Assembly (NCBI GenBank): GCA_030549775.1
Contig: CM060174.1
Span: 12,777,128-12,841,127 of the forward strand
Length of the DNA stretch: 64,000 bases
Direction of reading: 5' to 3'
Origin: Tamarix chinensis
Taxonomy: Eukaryota; Streptophyta; Magnoliopsida; Caryophyllales; Tamaricaceae
Each line of letters opens with the position of its first letter. The stretch's first letter is position 1. Made by a program: the position numbers and the translations under genes. Below the pieces are notes generated by a model. It had not been told where the DNA came from. It did not search any database and was given only the letters and a program-made list of their open reading frames with translations. Below are positions 36,517 to 48,438 of the stretch, piece by piece.

Positions 36517-38059
36517 AACTGTAACATCCTAAATTTTACTACTGAAAATTTTTATTTTAGCAGAAGTGTTATATAAAAATAGTTAGTTGTTACATTATAA
36601 TTGACATAAGTTTGGCTTACCATACTATCCTTATATCAATTATAGGGTAAAATAATTAGAACACAAAACATGATAAATAGAAAGGGAGAGAAACTTCATA
36701 AATGTATGTACAAGTTTAGAGATTAACTCCAAGTATAGTATCTAAAAATAAATAAAGAGATACCATAGAACTAAGAGACCAAAAATGTATCTTGGTTAAA
36801 ATAATAACCAGATACCATGACTTTATGCCCAATCTTGATATATAATAGTCACTCATCCACACATAGAGCATCATAAGTAGCAAAACTATCCAAAGGGTCC
36901 TCATTGACCTACACATAAATACCTAGATTGTCTACTCTTTGGAATGAGCAACACCTTAAAAAAGGATGATTAGTATGCTATTTATTAAGGTAACCATACA
37001 ACAAAATTAAGGTTACATAGCAAAACATGAGCTCACATTAGAGAATAAGCAAAACTGCATTAATGTAAAGTGATGTAAGGTAAATACTAAATCTAGAACT
37101 CATTATTAGATATAACATAACTCATTATTTTATTTACATTAAATTCAGAGACCCCGATATTCTTAATCTGGTAGAATGGGCTGAAACACCTCTCATGAAA
37201 AAAATACATTTGAGCCACTATTATTGTCCAGTGGAATGAACCTAACATGTACCACTACAACACACTCTTGATGACTATTTTTAAACTAGTGAACGATTTG
37301 AAGCACCTCTTAGGGTAAAACACACTTGAGCCACTATTATCATCCAATGGAACAGACATGTAACACCCCCAAAATTCATAGTTAAATTTTTTTTGTTTAT
37401 ATAGAAAACCATACACTAAGCATATGGGGTGCTACCGCCGTGATCGGCATAAGATTAACCCCTGGCCAAACTCATACCAACCACAAGGCTAGAGAATTTA
37501 AAGGTATTAATGTGAGTAACCAATAAAACCACAATATTTCCAACACTTTATAAATAAAACAGAGTGTGCAATTGTCAGAGTTAACACAGAAGTGGAAAGT
37601 GAATACAATAACACCCCCTTATGGGGAAAATAAAATGGTAGATAAAACAACAGGGAACTTAAATAAAGGTAAGTCCAAACAACATCCTCTCGGACCCTAC
37701 GACAAATACATCAGACCATCACTCAGTCTCGTCCAAGGCATTGTAGGCATCAAAGTCATCATAGGTATCGTCTCCTACTTGCACAAACTCAAGAGGGGCC
37801 ACTGCTCGTGGGAATGAGCAGCACCCATAAAAGGGGTGATCTGTACACTAAGTAATGAGTAAGGTAACCATATGGCTAAGGCCATGCAAATATGAAAAGG
37901 CAGATAATACATGCAATATTTCATTCAGATTTACCATCATTATTGAGACATAGGCCATTAACTTTCTTCTTTACACATCTCTCGAATTATATCCACGTGA
38001 GTATGGAAACCCCACTGTTATAGCCAACAGATCTGAAATGATACACTAGGACAAAACGT

Positions 38060-38390
38060 GCCTGGCCAATATTATATTTGGTGGACTGGAAATGCTACTC
38101 TAAGGTAGAACGTACCTGGCCACTATTATAGCCGGTGGACTAAAAACCATCTCAACCTGGCCCCGACTCATGTGGTGTTCCATTGTAAGTAGCGTGTGTC
38201 TTTTCCATGATTTATTACCATATAAGGTTTGGTTTATTAAGCTCGGAACCTTTAATATTATAGCCGGTGCCGGTGGACTAGAAATGATACTCCAAGGTAA
38301 AACGCGCCTAGCCACTATTATAGTCAGTGGACAGAAATACACTTTAGGACAAGAAGGCTCCTAGCCACTATTATAGCTGATGGATCGAAA
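38060..38390 (-). repeat. Dispersed 22-25 bp motif repeated within LTR M5
   Basis: Five copies of CCACTATTATAGCCGGTGGA-like sequence are spaced about 50-150 bp apart. Related single or double copies are found in LTR C (29,770-29,910), M4 (37,210-37,350, 41,520) and M7 (44,530-44,940). Confidence 0.7.
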
Positions 38391-39740
38391 AACACTCTAA
38401 CCTAAGCCCTACTCGATAATCTTTCACTTTAAGTAATTAGCATTTTACTCATGTCTTATTCCACATGTAACCCCAACTACACATGCATGCCCTCAATAGA
38501 CTCCCAACTCATACCCTAGACTTCCTGAATGTCCCTGTCCCATATCTTGGAACCTCTACACTCCCCAAGACTTCAAGACCTCTGGTGCCCCTTTCCCCTA
38601 CTCACCATGATATCTAAATCCCCCATACATGTTGGTTCAAGCCCACTTCCCCATCTCTCCACCTTAGCTCACCATCATCCACTAGGGTTTCCCCTTATAA
38701 ACCTTAATCTGGCCTATGTGGCCCTAACCTCTCCTTATCATATATGGCCCATGCTCCCTTTGTTTCCAACACCATCTTTCCACTCGAATCACACCTAAAC
38801 ATCACAACCTTACTCATCATCTTTCACATGTGATAATGAAAACCCTAGTTGGCCACCCCAAACCCTAGTACTTCTCCTTTCCTTTACATCATCCCTTCAT
38901 CCACACACTTCACTCTCCTTTCCACTTGAATCATCCCCCTTCATAAGACACCTTCCTATTCTAAACCCTTACTCCAACCAGTCACCATCAACCTGCTCCA
39001 CACACTTCCTCCACTTAGGGTTTTTCCCAGAAACCCTAGTTAAGCCTCCTATGCATACTTCTATCAACCCACGTAATATTTTTCACCCATAGAGTCCAAT
39101 CACCCAAAATACTCTTCTCTCACCATGCTTAACCTTAAACCACCTTTTTTCACGTAAATTTTACTCCTATGCAAAGGCTAACCACTCCATGCAAGCCTTA
39201 TACTTCCCATGCTAGATTAACTCTAACCCTTCATTTTATTAGTATTACCCCCTTATTTTGCCACCCATAGATCATATGACACTTATGTTTTTCCTCACTT
39301 CACCCTGATCACTCCGCCCTCTTTATTTCTTTTAGCTTTCCCCAACCTCATCATACCACCTAAGGCTTCCTAGCATGCATGTCATATTAAAGCAACTTTA
39401 CATAAAAGCATGTCATAAAATACAAGCCATATCACCCATATCACACATATCATAACACATATACCACTTACCTTAGCTCCATCCGCAGCAAGTTGCACTT
39501 CATGTATTTTAGCCCATACTCAAATATAATACAAGCACATATTAAAACACCCATGAACACATAAAATATACAATTTAGCCTTAATCACATCCTTACCTAA
39601 TAGGATACAGGGCTTGGATCACGAATCCTATGCCTCTTTAAGGGAATGATTTGGTTCACCTATAAGAATAGAACACTAATATTAACTTCCTTCTTACTCC
39701 TTTTTCTTTTATTATTCTCTAACTAAACATTAGTAAAAAT

Positions 39741-39745
39741 ACTAA

Positions 39746-39777
<32 letters not shown>

Positions 39778-39780
39778 AGA
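39741..39780 (+). repeat. AGT microsatellite
   Basis: About eight AGT units with interruptions. Confidence 0.85.
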
Positions 39781-40704
39781 TTAATAATAGCAAATCTTTA
39801 AAATAAATTATACTTAAAGAAACATAAAGGTTAGGGAACAACCAAAGGGGATGTGATAAATAGGGCGGAAGTGGCGGCGGCTGCACAAGGGTGGTGGTAA
39901 TTAGAAAGACATAATTTTGGGGCTAGAAAATGGGAAGGGAAGTGGTGTTTGTGAGGTGGTAGGGTTCCTAGGTTAGAGGGGGTTGTAGTGGTGGGGGTGG
40001 CGTGCCATGGTGATGGCACAAGCAATGGTAGTGGTGATGGTTGAATGTGGAGGAGAGGAAAGGAGGAGGAAGGAGGGGAGAAAAATAAAAAGGAGGGTAT
40101 GGAGAGGTAGGAGAGGATTTATGGGTAGAGAGGGAGGTAGTGGGGTGATGGTTATGGTGGAGGCGGCGGCGTAGGGTAGCATAAAAGGGCAGCTTGAGCT
40201 GACCACCTTACACAAGAGGGGAGAGCAGAAAAAGGGGAGTTAGAAGTGGGGAGGGGTCTCATTTGGTAGAGGGTGGTGTAGGGAAGAGGGTGGGTGGTAG
40301 TTTGGATGGCGACAAGGCACAGTGGCGGCAACTGTGGCTGCATTTGAAGGGGCTACGGGAGGGGAATTTGAGAGTTTCTAGGTAGAGAAAAAAGAAGAGG
40401 TAGGAGGGTGAGGGGCTTTTACAGGCTTAGGGGAGGGAAAGAAGACAGGGGATGAGGATAGGGGAGTGGGAGGGAAAGGTGGCTACCGACCGGCAGTGGC
40501 AGTCTAGTGCAGGTCTGCAGAGTATAGTTTCCCATGGGGCAGGGGTAGGAAGGAAGAAAATGGGAAGGAAGGAGGCACTCAAGAGGGGTTGTACAGGAGG
40601 GTGGTTTGGCTGAAATGGCAAGGAAAAGGATGGGGGAGAGAGGGAGAGGGTAGGATGGGTGGTGCAGGTGTAGAGGGGGCATAAAGTTGCAGGTGTAGGG
40701 TAGC

Positions 40705-40804
40705 TCAATGCAGGGCAAAGGAAGGAAAAGAAGAAGAAGGAGGAGGAGGGTAGGTCAATGCAGGGCAAAGGAAGGAAAAGAAGAAGAAGGAGGAGGAGGG
40801 TAGG
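40705..40804 (+). repeat. Perfect 50 bp tandem duplication
   Basis: Positions 40,705-40,754 and 40,755-40,804 are identical, starting TCAATGCAGGGCAAAGGAAG. The identity implies a recent event, or an assembly artefact, within an otherwise old LTR. Confidence 0.9.
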
Positions 40805-42535
40805 TCGATCGGGCGGGGAGAAAAGAAAAGTGGGCTGGCGAGCGAGCGAGGGAGAAGAAAGAAGGAAGGGGGTGGTGGGTTAGCCTAACTAGGGGGAAGA
40901 TGGAAGAATAGAAAAAAAAGGGGGGGAGAGGGTTGGACGGGCGAGGAAAGGGGAGAGGGCCACCGGCCTAACGGGGGAGGGAGAGAAGAAGAGGGTTGGG
41001 TAGCCCAAAGGAGGAAGAAAAGAGGAAAAAGGAAAAAGGGGAAAGAAAAAAAGGAAAAGGAGAAAATAAAAATAAAATAATTATTGGAATTACGATATTT
41101 AATTATTTAGATGGATAAATTAATTTAAAATTTAAGAGGATAATTTTAGTAAAATATAGGTTTGAAAAATTATTTAAATGAAAAGAGTATGATAAAATAA
41201 CAAATTATTTATTTTAATTTATTAATTAATCATATCCATTTTTAAAAATCATAATTCCAAAAAATAATTAAATTAATAATTTAAAAATTAAATTATCCCA
41301 AATGAAGATTAATCATTAAATTCTAGGTTTTAAAAATTTTGGGGGTATAATAGGACATAATACCTCGGTCCTAGCTAGCGTAATCTTTCACTTTAATTAG
41401 TTAACGTCTTATCCTTTAGTACTTATCTCAAAATCATATTATCATCCACGATGAGTATAGGACCTCACTATTTTTAATCCTGTAGAATGAATTGATTTAC
41501 CTGTTAGGAAAAAACATACCCGAGCCACTATTATCATCTAGTGCAACATACATACAAAAACACCTCAACTAGACTCACGTGATCTTTTACTTGAAATGAT
41601 TATTATCTTATTTAGAGTTGTTCATATCCTTACCATCATGTAAGACTCACAGAGATATGCACAATATATAATTGAACACATAAAGCACAACCATATTGTT
41701 TTTCGGGACATTTTCTAAGGTAAAAGCCCATATTTTTTTAAAATATTTTGAGTATCATACTTAACATATTTAAATTATATTCCCTTTTAAAATCACAAAA
41801 ATTCTTTTTTTAACCCTTATTAACCAAAATACCCTCTTTTTATCGAAACCTCGGAATATCATATTAGGTAACTTGTATCTTATTCAACTTACATTTAATC
41901 ATATTACTTATGGAATAATTGAACACCCTCAAAAACTTATCAGGGCATGATTATTACCCCTGAAATGACCATAATGCCCTTATGATAGTTAAAATGCTCA
42001 TATTTTCCCATAGGATTTATAAATCCTAATATTAAAACATTTCAATCTCTGATATTTATATGATATACATAACCACAATTATATACATAGATAACATAAA
42101 GCCAACATTATACTCAAATGCATACTTTTACATTTTCCCTGCTTTCAATATATCATATCATAATATTATCATAATTAGTATTATCCATATAACAATACCA
42201 AATAGGATTTCACCTACAAATACACGTTATACATATAAGTTCTAACTACGACATGTATCCTTATTAACAAGAATACCAGTCTCTAAGCACATAATCCTAA
42301 CCACATCCTCCAAGATCACTGGAATGTCACCTACTAAAATGAGAAGAATCCATAGTTAGAACTTAAGAATATGTATTATGGAAAAATTTAAGGTAAAGGA
42401 GGATGGAAATGGTGATAGCCAAAATAAATGGAAAGATCGGGTTACATGGAAATATGGAGGAATGTATGGTAGTGCTAAGGTGGTACTAGAGAGGTGTCAT
42501 AGTGGAGCATTGGTCTGTTAGAAGGGAAAGATTTC

Positions 42536-43005
42536 CTTGGGTTTACTCAGTACAGTTTTACAGATGGGTTTCATTTATGATCCCCTACCCATTTAATGGG
42601 CAGTTTTTACCTTGCAGGAGTACTTTGATGGTACAAATTGATGGATTTTATTAGGAGTTGAGAGTTTGGAATATCTGATGTCCATTGCAACATCTTTTGA
42701 TCTGGATATTCCTTGGAATCTTATGTCCTCTTATGTATTTCTTTTTATTTTCAGTTGTAGCTCTTTTATTCAATCTTTTGTTATAGGAACAATTTAATAT
42801 TGTAATGAACTCTCTATTTGATTCTTATCAAATATTACTCTTAATTTAAGTAGATAAATATTTTACCCTTAACACTTAGTGTAATAAAGGTAGAGGGACC
42901 ATACTTATACTAAGTGAGGTGATAACACCCTATATTTTAAATGGTTTAGCTTTGTAATCAACTCATTTTAAAGAAATTTTTAAGTGCTAAAAAGGGGATG
43001 TTATA
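42536..43005 (+). mobile_element. 3' fragment of a plus-strand family R LTR
   Basis: Starting at GTTTACTCAGTACAG it follows the conserved R 3' segment (AATGGGCAGT near 42,596, TTAGTGTAATAAAGG near 42,883) and ends GGGGATGTTATA at 43,005. It meets M4 head to head at 42,535, so a deletion or recombination has joined two LTRs. Confidence 0.65.
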
Positions 43006-43230
43006 CAATTTCCTCCATGAATATGCTTATCTTTCACAAAAATGGTAGTAATTTTACTTTATAATTATACATATCGTTTATCGGTATTTCAATAAAATTT
43101 CAAAATACTTTTCTCAAAAACAATCACCATAAATGTCATATCTTTCACCATATATGAACTTATTTTTCTTACCAACGCTGAGCAAATATTTTATCATAAA
43201 ATATAGTCAATGTTTCACTATACATAAACT
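43006..43230. repeat. X sequence, left part of the M6 insertion site
   Basis: AT-rich DNA with TTTCACCATATATGAAC-type words, similar to 31,230-31,440. Equivalent sequence resumes at 63,944, so M6 interrupts it. Confidence 0.6.
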
Positions 43231-44616
43231 GATTTTGTAACACCCCCATTGTTAGGGCGTGAAAATTTTATTTAAAGAGTTAAACATGGAAGCTAAAAAC
43301 AATAAAAATGAAGGTAGTTACTGCCATCCTTGGTATAAGTCCAGTTTCCTCTAATATTCTCATATCAAGTGCTAAGGTTAAAATCATCACTCCACTTACA
43401 TTAATAACACAGTCATAAGATTCAGATTAGAGAGAACAAACATATATACATTATTTTGAAGAGAAAAAAAGCATTAGCATTTACAAAACCTAAAAGAGAG
43501 AAAATACAAGAGGACATAAGAATGCAAGTACAATTAGAATTAAAGATATCAAAAAGGATACCAGATAGTCCTACTCTCAACCCATACTACTAGCTTGCCA
43601 CTATAGTCGTAAGTTGACCTACAATGGCCATTACTCATTGAATAGGTAGGATCCACGAAAGAAACCCTGTAGTACAATAGTACTAAAAAACCCATTATAC
43701 CAAACCACTATGAAAAATCACCATGGAACACATATAAGGCATTACAACATTACATGGTTTACAAAATCAAATTATACATGAGATGATTGAAATATGATAA
43801 CCACATAAGATAACTGAATACCACAAGGGTCACTATAACACCCCAATTTTTACTACTAAAAGTTTTTGTTTCTGCAACAGAAGTAATTAAGTAAAATAGT
43901 GGGGGTTACCGCCATGATCGACATAATTCTGGCTTATGCAACCATCCTTATATTAATCATAAGGCTAAAATATTTAAAGTAATACAAGGAATTTAGAAAC
44001 AAAAGAACATTGATAGTATAATACTAAGTTTGGAGCCTAACTCCGAGTTTAATAATATGAAATACAAAAGAGGGATACCATTGATCAAGAATCCAAAAAA
44101 GATATCCAGTTAAATATATAAATTGGATAACAATTACTCTTCACCCAACCCTAACATAGATGAAGTCACTCACCCCCACATAAGGTGTTATAGGCAGCAT
44201 AATCATCTAACTGATCTTCTAAGATCTGCACATAAGATTTAGGGCCTTTTGCTCATTGAAATGAACATCACGCATAAAATGGGTGGTCAGTACACTACGT
44301 ACTAAGTAAGGGAACAATACTATCGAAATAGGAATACAAATAGCACATGCTTTCACATTAGATAATAAGGGAATAACCAAATAAAAGAAACATCTCCTAA
44401 GACAAAATATCATCCAGATTCCTTTATTAAGTATAATCCATTTTCATTATTTTATGTACGTTGAGTGCAGAAACTCTACTATTCTTAAACCTGTGGAAAG
44501 GTCTGAAACTTTTCTTGAGAACAACACAACTGAGCCACTATTCTTTCCGGTGGAATAGAGATTAAAAATATTCTCTCGGGGAAAAATGCTCCCGAGCCAC
44601 TATTCTCCCTGGTGGA

Positions 44617-44629
44617 ATAGGATACATAC

Positions 44630-44686
<57 letters not shown>

Positions 44687-44698
44687 AAGAGAGAGAGA
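44617..44698 (+). repeat. Compound CATA/TA/GA microsatellite
   Basis: CATA units, then TA, then GA units, inserted in M7 beside the GGTGGAATAGGATACATA block. A shorter (TA)n lies at about 44,946-44,963. Confidence 0.9.
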
Positions 44699-46380
44699 TC
44701 ACCTTGGTCCTAACTCACGTATTCTTCCACTTTAAATCATTAGTATCTTTTTCATAAGTTATAATGATATATTTTCATTTCATAATGAGTAGGGATCCAC
44801 TATTCTTAATCCAATGGAATGGAATGAAGCATCTTCTCGAGGAAAAACGCTCCCAAATTAATATTCTTTCTAGTGGAATGGAGATTAAAAACATCATCTC
44901 AGGGTAAAATGCTCCTGAGCCACTATTCTCCCTAGTGGAGCAGGGTATATATATATATATATAGAAAAATAGATCACCTTGGCCCTACTCACGTACTCTT
45001 TCACTTTAAGTAATTAGTATCTTATTTAAGATTGAATCTTAGGCATAGGACACATTAAAAACAGATATGAATATAGAATAGGTCTAAGTCCTTAAATCCT
45101 TTCGAACCCTAATTACACACCCTTTTGTATTCATTCTCCCATATTGATTAATTCACACAACTTATATTGTATCATCTCCAAATCACCTCATTTCCATCAT
45201 ACCTAATATGCACAATCTAATTCCCATAAGTATACTTTAATCATCTCATCCTATTATGTTAATTACGGAAATACCCAAGACCTAAATTCCATAGAATTGT
45301 CATAACACCTCCCATGAAATTTTTATGATTACCAATTTCGATAGATAACCTCTAAATCTTAAACATGGAATACTAGTATTATCATTACAAGATAGTTTTC
45401 CCCAAAGTATCCATTAAATTATTTAAGAATCCCAAATAATAGTAATACTTCCATGAATTCATCATGCTATTGTTATCATATTTTAAACCTCCTAACACAT
45501 AAATACCAAAATTTCCTTATTATCCCATAATGACCAAGTTACTCTTAAGCACAAATAAAACCCTTTGTTTTTCCATACATGTTATTTTCTAAGCCCACAA
45601 TTAGTCATCATACCTCATGAGAATTCTTAATTCCATTTATCAAAACTCACCTAGCCCATATTTCATACCATAATACATATATTTTCACAAATATGACATT
45701 ATCACCACAAAATAATAATGGTACCTCTTGCTCATTCTTACTTTCTTTTAATATTATAATATCCTTAAGTCCATATTTTATTCCATAGAATATATTTCCA
45801 CAAATATGACATTATCACAATAAAATATTAATGGTATTTATTACCCATTCTTACTTTCTTCCAATAACATAATATCCTTAAATCTATATTTCATACCATG
45901 AGATATAATTTCCAAAATATGACATTATCACAACAAAATCATAATATAATGATACTTCTCACCAATTCCTACTTTCTTTCAACATAACATTCATATCATC
46001 CCAAAATATCAAGATCAATACATGCTACATCATGTATAAATAATATTATGAAAAACACATATAACCATACAAGCAAATAACATCAAAAACCCTAAACATC
46101 GAATAGTATCCTTACCAATTAGGACATCGGACTCTAAGCATGCAAATCCTAGACTTCCTCCTCCAAAGCTACTATAATACCACCTATGAAAAATAATAAA
46201 ATTCATGGTTAGGCTCAAAAAGTTAAATTGAAGGAGAAATCAAGGTAAGGAGGGTAAAAATAGATATAACTGTAGTCAAATGGGAGTGTAGAGGAATGTG
46301 TGGTGGAGCTATGGTTAAATTTTGGTGGTGTTTAGACAACGTTTGGGGGTAGAAATAGAGGTGCATGCCCAAAAAATAAA

Positions 46381-46600
46381 GTTGCACGGTTGTGCAGCAG
46401 GCGGTGTAGCTCCTGGTCAAGAGAAAATATGTTGCATGGTCATGCGATGCGAAAGTTGCACAACTGTGTAGCAATAGGTCGAGAGGATAAATCACGCATT
46501 GTTAGGCAGTGCAAGTGTTGCAAAGCTATGCAGAAGGAGATTTTAAGTGTTGCACGACCGTGCAGTAGGCGGTACACAAGCCGTGCACTCTGAAATGTTG
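46381..46600 (-). repeat. Cluster of TGCACG...CGTGCA hairpins in LTR M7
   Basis: At least four short palindromes occur in 220 bp: TGCACGGTTGTGCA at 46,383, TGCATGGTCATGC at 46,433, TTGCACAACTGTGTAGCAA at about 46,456 and TGCACGACCGTGCA at 46,551. They sit directly after the pyrimidine block in LTR sense, where other copies have a single longer hairpin. Confidence 0.7.
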
Positions 46601-46745
46601 CAACACATGAGAGGAAGAAGAAGGGAAAAGAGGTGGTGGTTGGCAGTGATGGATAGCGACGGTGAGGGGGAAGGTTGGGGTGACCTTGGTGGCCGGTTTA
46701 CCGGCCAAAGGGAGGTAAGTGGTGGCTGAGGTAGTGCTCGATGGT

Positions 46746-46780
46746 GGAAGAAGAAGAAGAAGAAGAAGAAGAAGAAGAGG
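46746..46780 (+). repeat. GAA microsatellite
   Basis: About eleven GAA units in the purine-rich strand of M7. Confidence 0.9.
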
Positions 46781-46859
46781 GAGCTCGGGCAATGGCTCTT
46801 TGACACAAAGATGGTTAAAATGAGGCAAAACCAAAGAGAAAAAAGGAGAGTGTGAAGTA

Positions 46860-46918
46860 TGTATCTATCTATATATATATATATATAGATAGATACATAC
46901 ATACATACATACATATGG
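46860..46918 (+). repeat. TATC/TA/GATA/CATA compound microsatellite
   Basis: Short runs of each tetranucleotide or dinucleotide unit around 46,862-46,916. Confidence 0.85.
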
Positions 46919-47785
46919 TGTGTGTGGTGTGAGTCGGGAAGGAAGAAAATAACAGGGGGTGGTGTGTAACGGTGATGATGGAGATGGTGCAGCTGCAAGG
47001 TGATGATGATAGTGATGGTTGTAGAGGATGGTTAGGGGTAGAGTAGTAGCTGCAGGGTGAGGGTGGTGATGGTTGATGGAGGTGTTGCGTGAGAAGTAAA
47101 ATGATAGGGGAGAGTGGAGTGTGTGTAGGGTGTGCGGTCGGTTGTGCAGTCGGGCAGGGATAAAGGACTAGAAGGAGAAGAAGAAAAAGAAGAAAGAAAG
47201 TAAGGTGATGGGTGATAGATGCAGAAAGATGATGGTGCAAGTGGGTGGTGTAAGTTGTAACAAATTCAAATGATGCAGCTCAAGGTTGACGGAAGAAGGA
47301 GATGAAAGAAGATAAGAAAAAGAAAATAGAAGGGGTTGGGGGATTATTTTATGGTGATTTTAGATTAGCCAAAGTAATTAGGATTAGTGGAAATTTTAGC
47401 GGGTTTTGATTTTGGTTTATGAATTACGGTTTATCAAAGTTAAGGTTTTAGAATCAGTTAAAATTTTGGGATTAAGGAGTTAGGTTAAGGCTAACATAGG
47501 ATTTATTGACATTAGAATCAATTTAGGGCGCTAATGATGCACGATTAGGCTAAGAAAATTTTCAGAGTATTACAGTCACATACTACTCATGCTTATTCAT
47601 CTAGAACATATTGATACTTACTAACTAAACATCCAAGGGATGCTCTTTGAAGTATGATTAGAAACAACATAAACCCAAGGCCATAATAATAGAAATGGTC
47701 ACATATCTCATTATTAATACCAATAAATCCCATAACATCATAAATAAGTTCACAAGCACAAGACCAATAAAAATCCACAACAATA

Positions 47786-47940
47786 CAGGTAGGCATAAAG
47801 GCTACTATTGAACTGCAGGTAGGTGTAGAGGCTACTACCGAATCGCAGTTATGTATAAAAGCTACTATAGAACCATAGGTCGGCATAAAAGCTACAATCA
47901 AACCACAAGTAAGCATAAAGGCTACTACTGACCAAACCAA
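47786..47940 (-). repeat. 33-36 bp minisatellite of LTR M6
   Basis: The same repeat as 6,448-6,627 in opposite orientation, with about five units. In minus sense it reads VAFMPTYGS-like residues over a multiple-of-three period. Confidence 0.7.
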
Positions 47941-48438
47941 TAATTCAATTATAATCATTTTCATTTTTATTTACTCAAGGAAAAATTAAATAAACCCAGA
48001 CATACTATGGTACTCCAGTCATACTGGCACCAAGGCAACACATTATCCTACCAACTATCAACCTGAGGACTCTAAGGTACCCTAATCGCACTAGTACATG
48101 AAGGTAACATAATACCCTACCGATAAGGATGCCTAATCCATAAGTATGCATACCCTCTATAAGTTTGTAGAGTTAAATATAATAAGATGTAGGGCATGGC
48201 TGGGTAACTAAGGTATGCCAACAAAAATTCATAATCAATCGTAGTCTAAACCACATATTTAGGTTAGCGACTCCTAAAGAGTCACCATTTCTAATCTCGA
48301 GGTCTTTCACTTTAAACATTAGTATTTTAATTAATGCAACCACGAAATCGCATATTAATCTCATAGATCTAATTATCCATACTTAGCCATTTTTATGCAT
48401 CTCCTATTTTTTTTTAATAAACTTTTACTTGTATATCA

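Larger units (their letters stand above)
37359..41352 (-). mobile_element. Family R solo LTR nested in M4 (M5)
   Basis: On plus it runs from TGTAACACCCCCAAAATTC at 37,359 to TTTTGGGGGTATAATA at 41,352, 3,994 bp. Flanking pentamers are AGACA and GGACA (four of five). In minus sense it has an AT-rich leader, a pyrimidine block (about 41,060-39,850), a body and the repeated ACTATTATAGCCGGTGGAC motif (38,060-38,390). No internal coding region or PBS lies next to it, so it is a solo LTR formed by LTR-LTR recombination. It also carries an AGT microsatellite and a perfect 50 bp duplication. Frames in the pyrimidine block are low complexity. Confidence 0.8.
36520..42535 (-). mobile_element. Family R 5' LTR of a Ty3/Gypsy element, split by LTR M5 (M4)
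   Basis: The 3' end (plus TGTAACATCCTAAATTTTAC) at 36,520 abuts the PBS and gag. LTR sequence covers 36,520-37,358 and resumes at 41,353 after M5. Across the joint the sequence matches the uninterrupted block of M7 near 44,600-44,720 (GGTGGAATAGGATACATA ... CTTGGTCCTAACTCACG). It continues with repeated GAGCCACTATTAT motifs and the start of the purine-rich plus-strand block (42,370-42,535), then meets a plus-strand LTR fragment at about 42,536. The 5' end is therefore missing. The segments from 36,520 total about 2 kb. Confidence 0.75.
43834..47574 (-). mobile_element. Family R solo LTR nested in M6 (M7)
   Basis: On plus it runs from TATAACACCCCAATTTTTAC (43,834) to CAGAGTATTACA (47,574), 3,741 bp. 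Perfect GTCAC duplications lie at 43,829-43,833 and 47,575-47,579. The host sequence rejoins as GTATGTGAC-CCTTGTGG in minus sense and matches LTR A near 6,815-6,840. Internal order in minus sense: AT-rich leader, pyrimidine block (about 47,300-46,620), hairpin cluster (46,600-46,380), body with GAGCCACTATTCT motifs and microsatellites. It has no PBS or internal coding region. This is the cleanest complete R LTR in the window. Confidence 0.9.
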
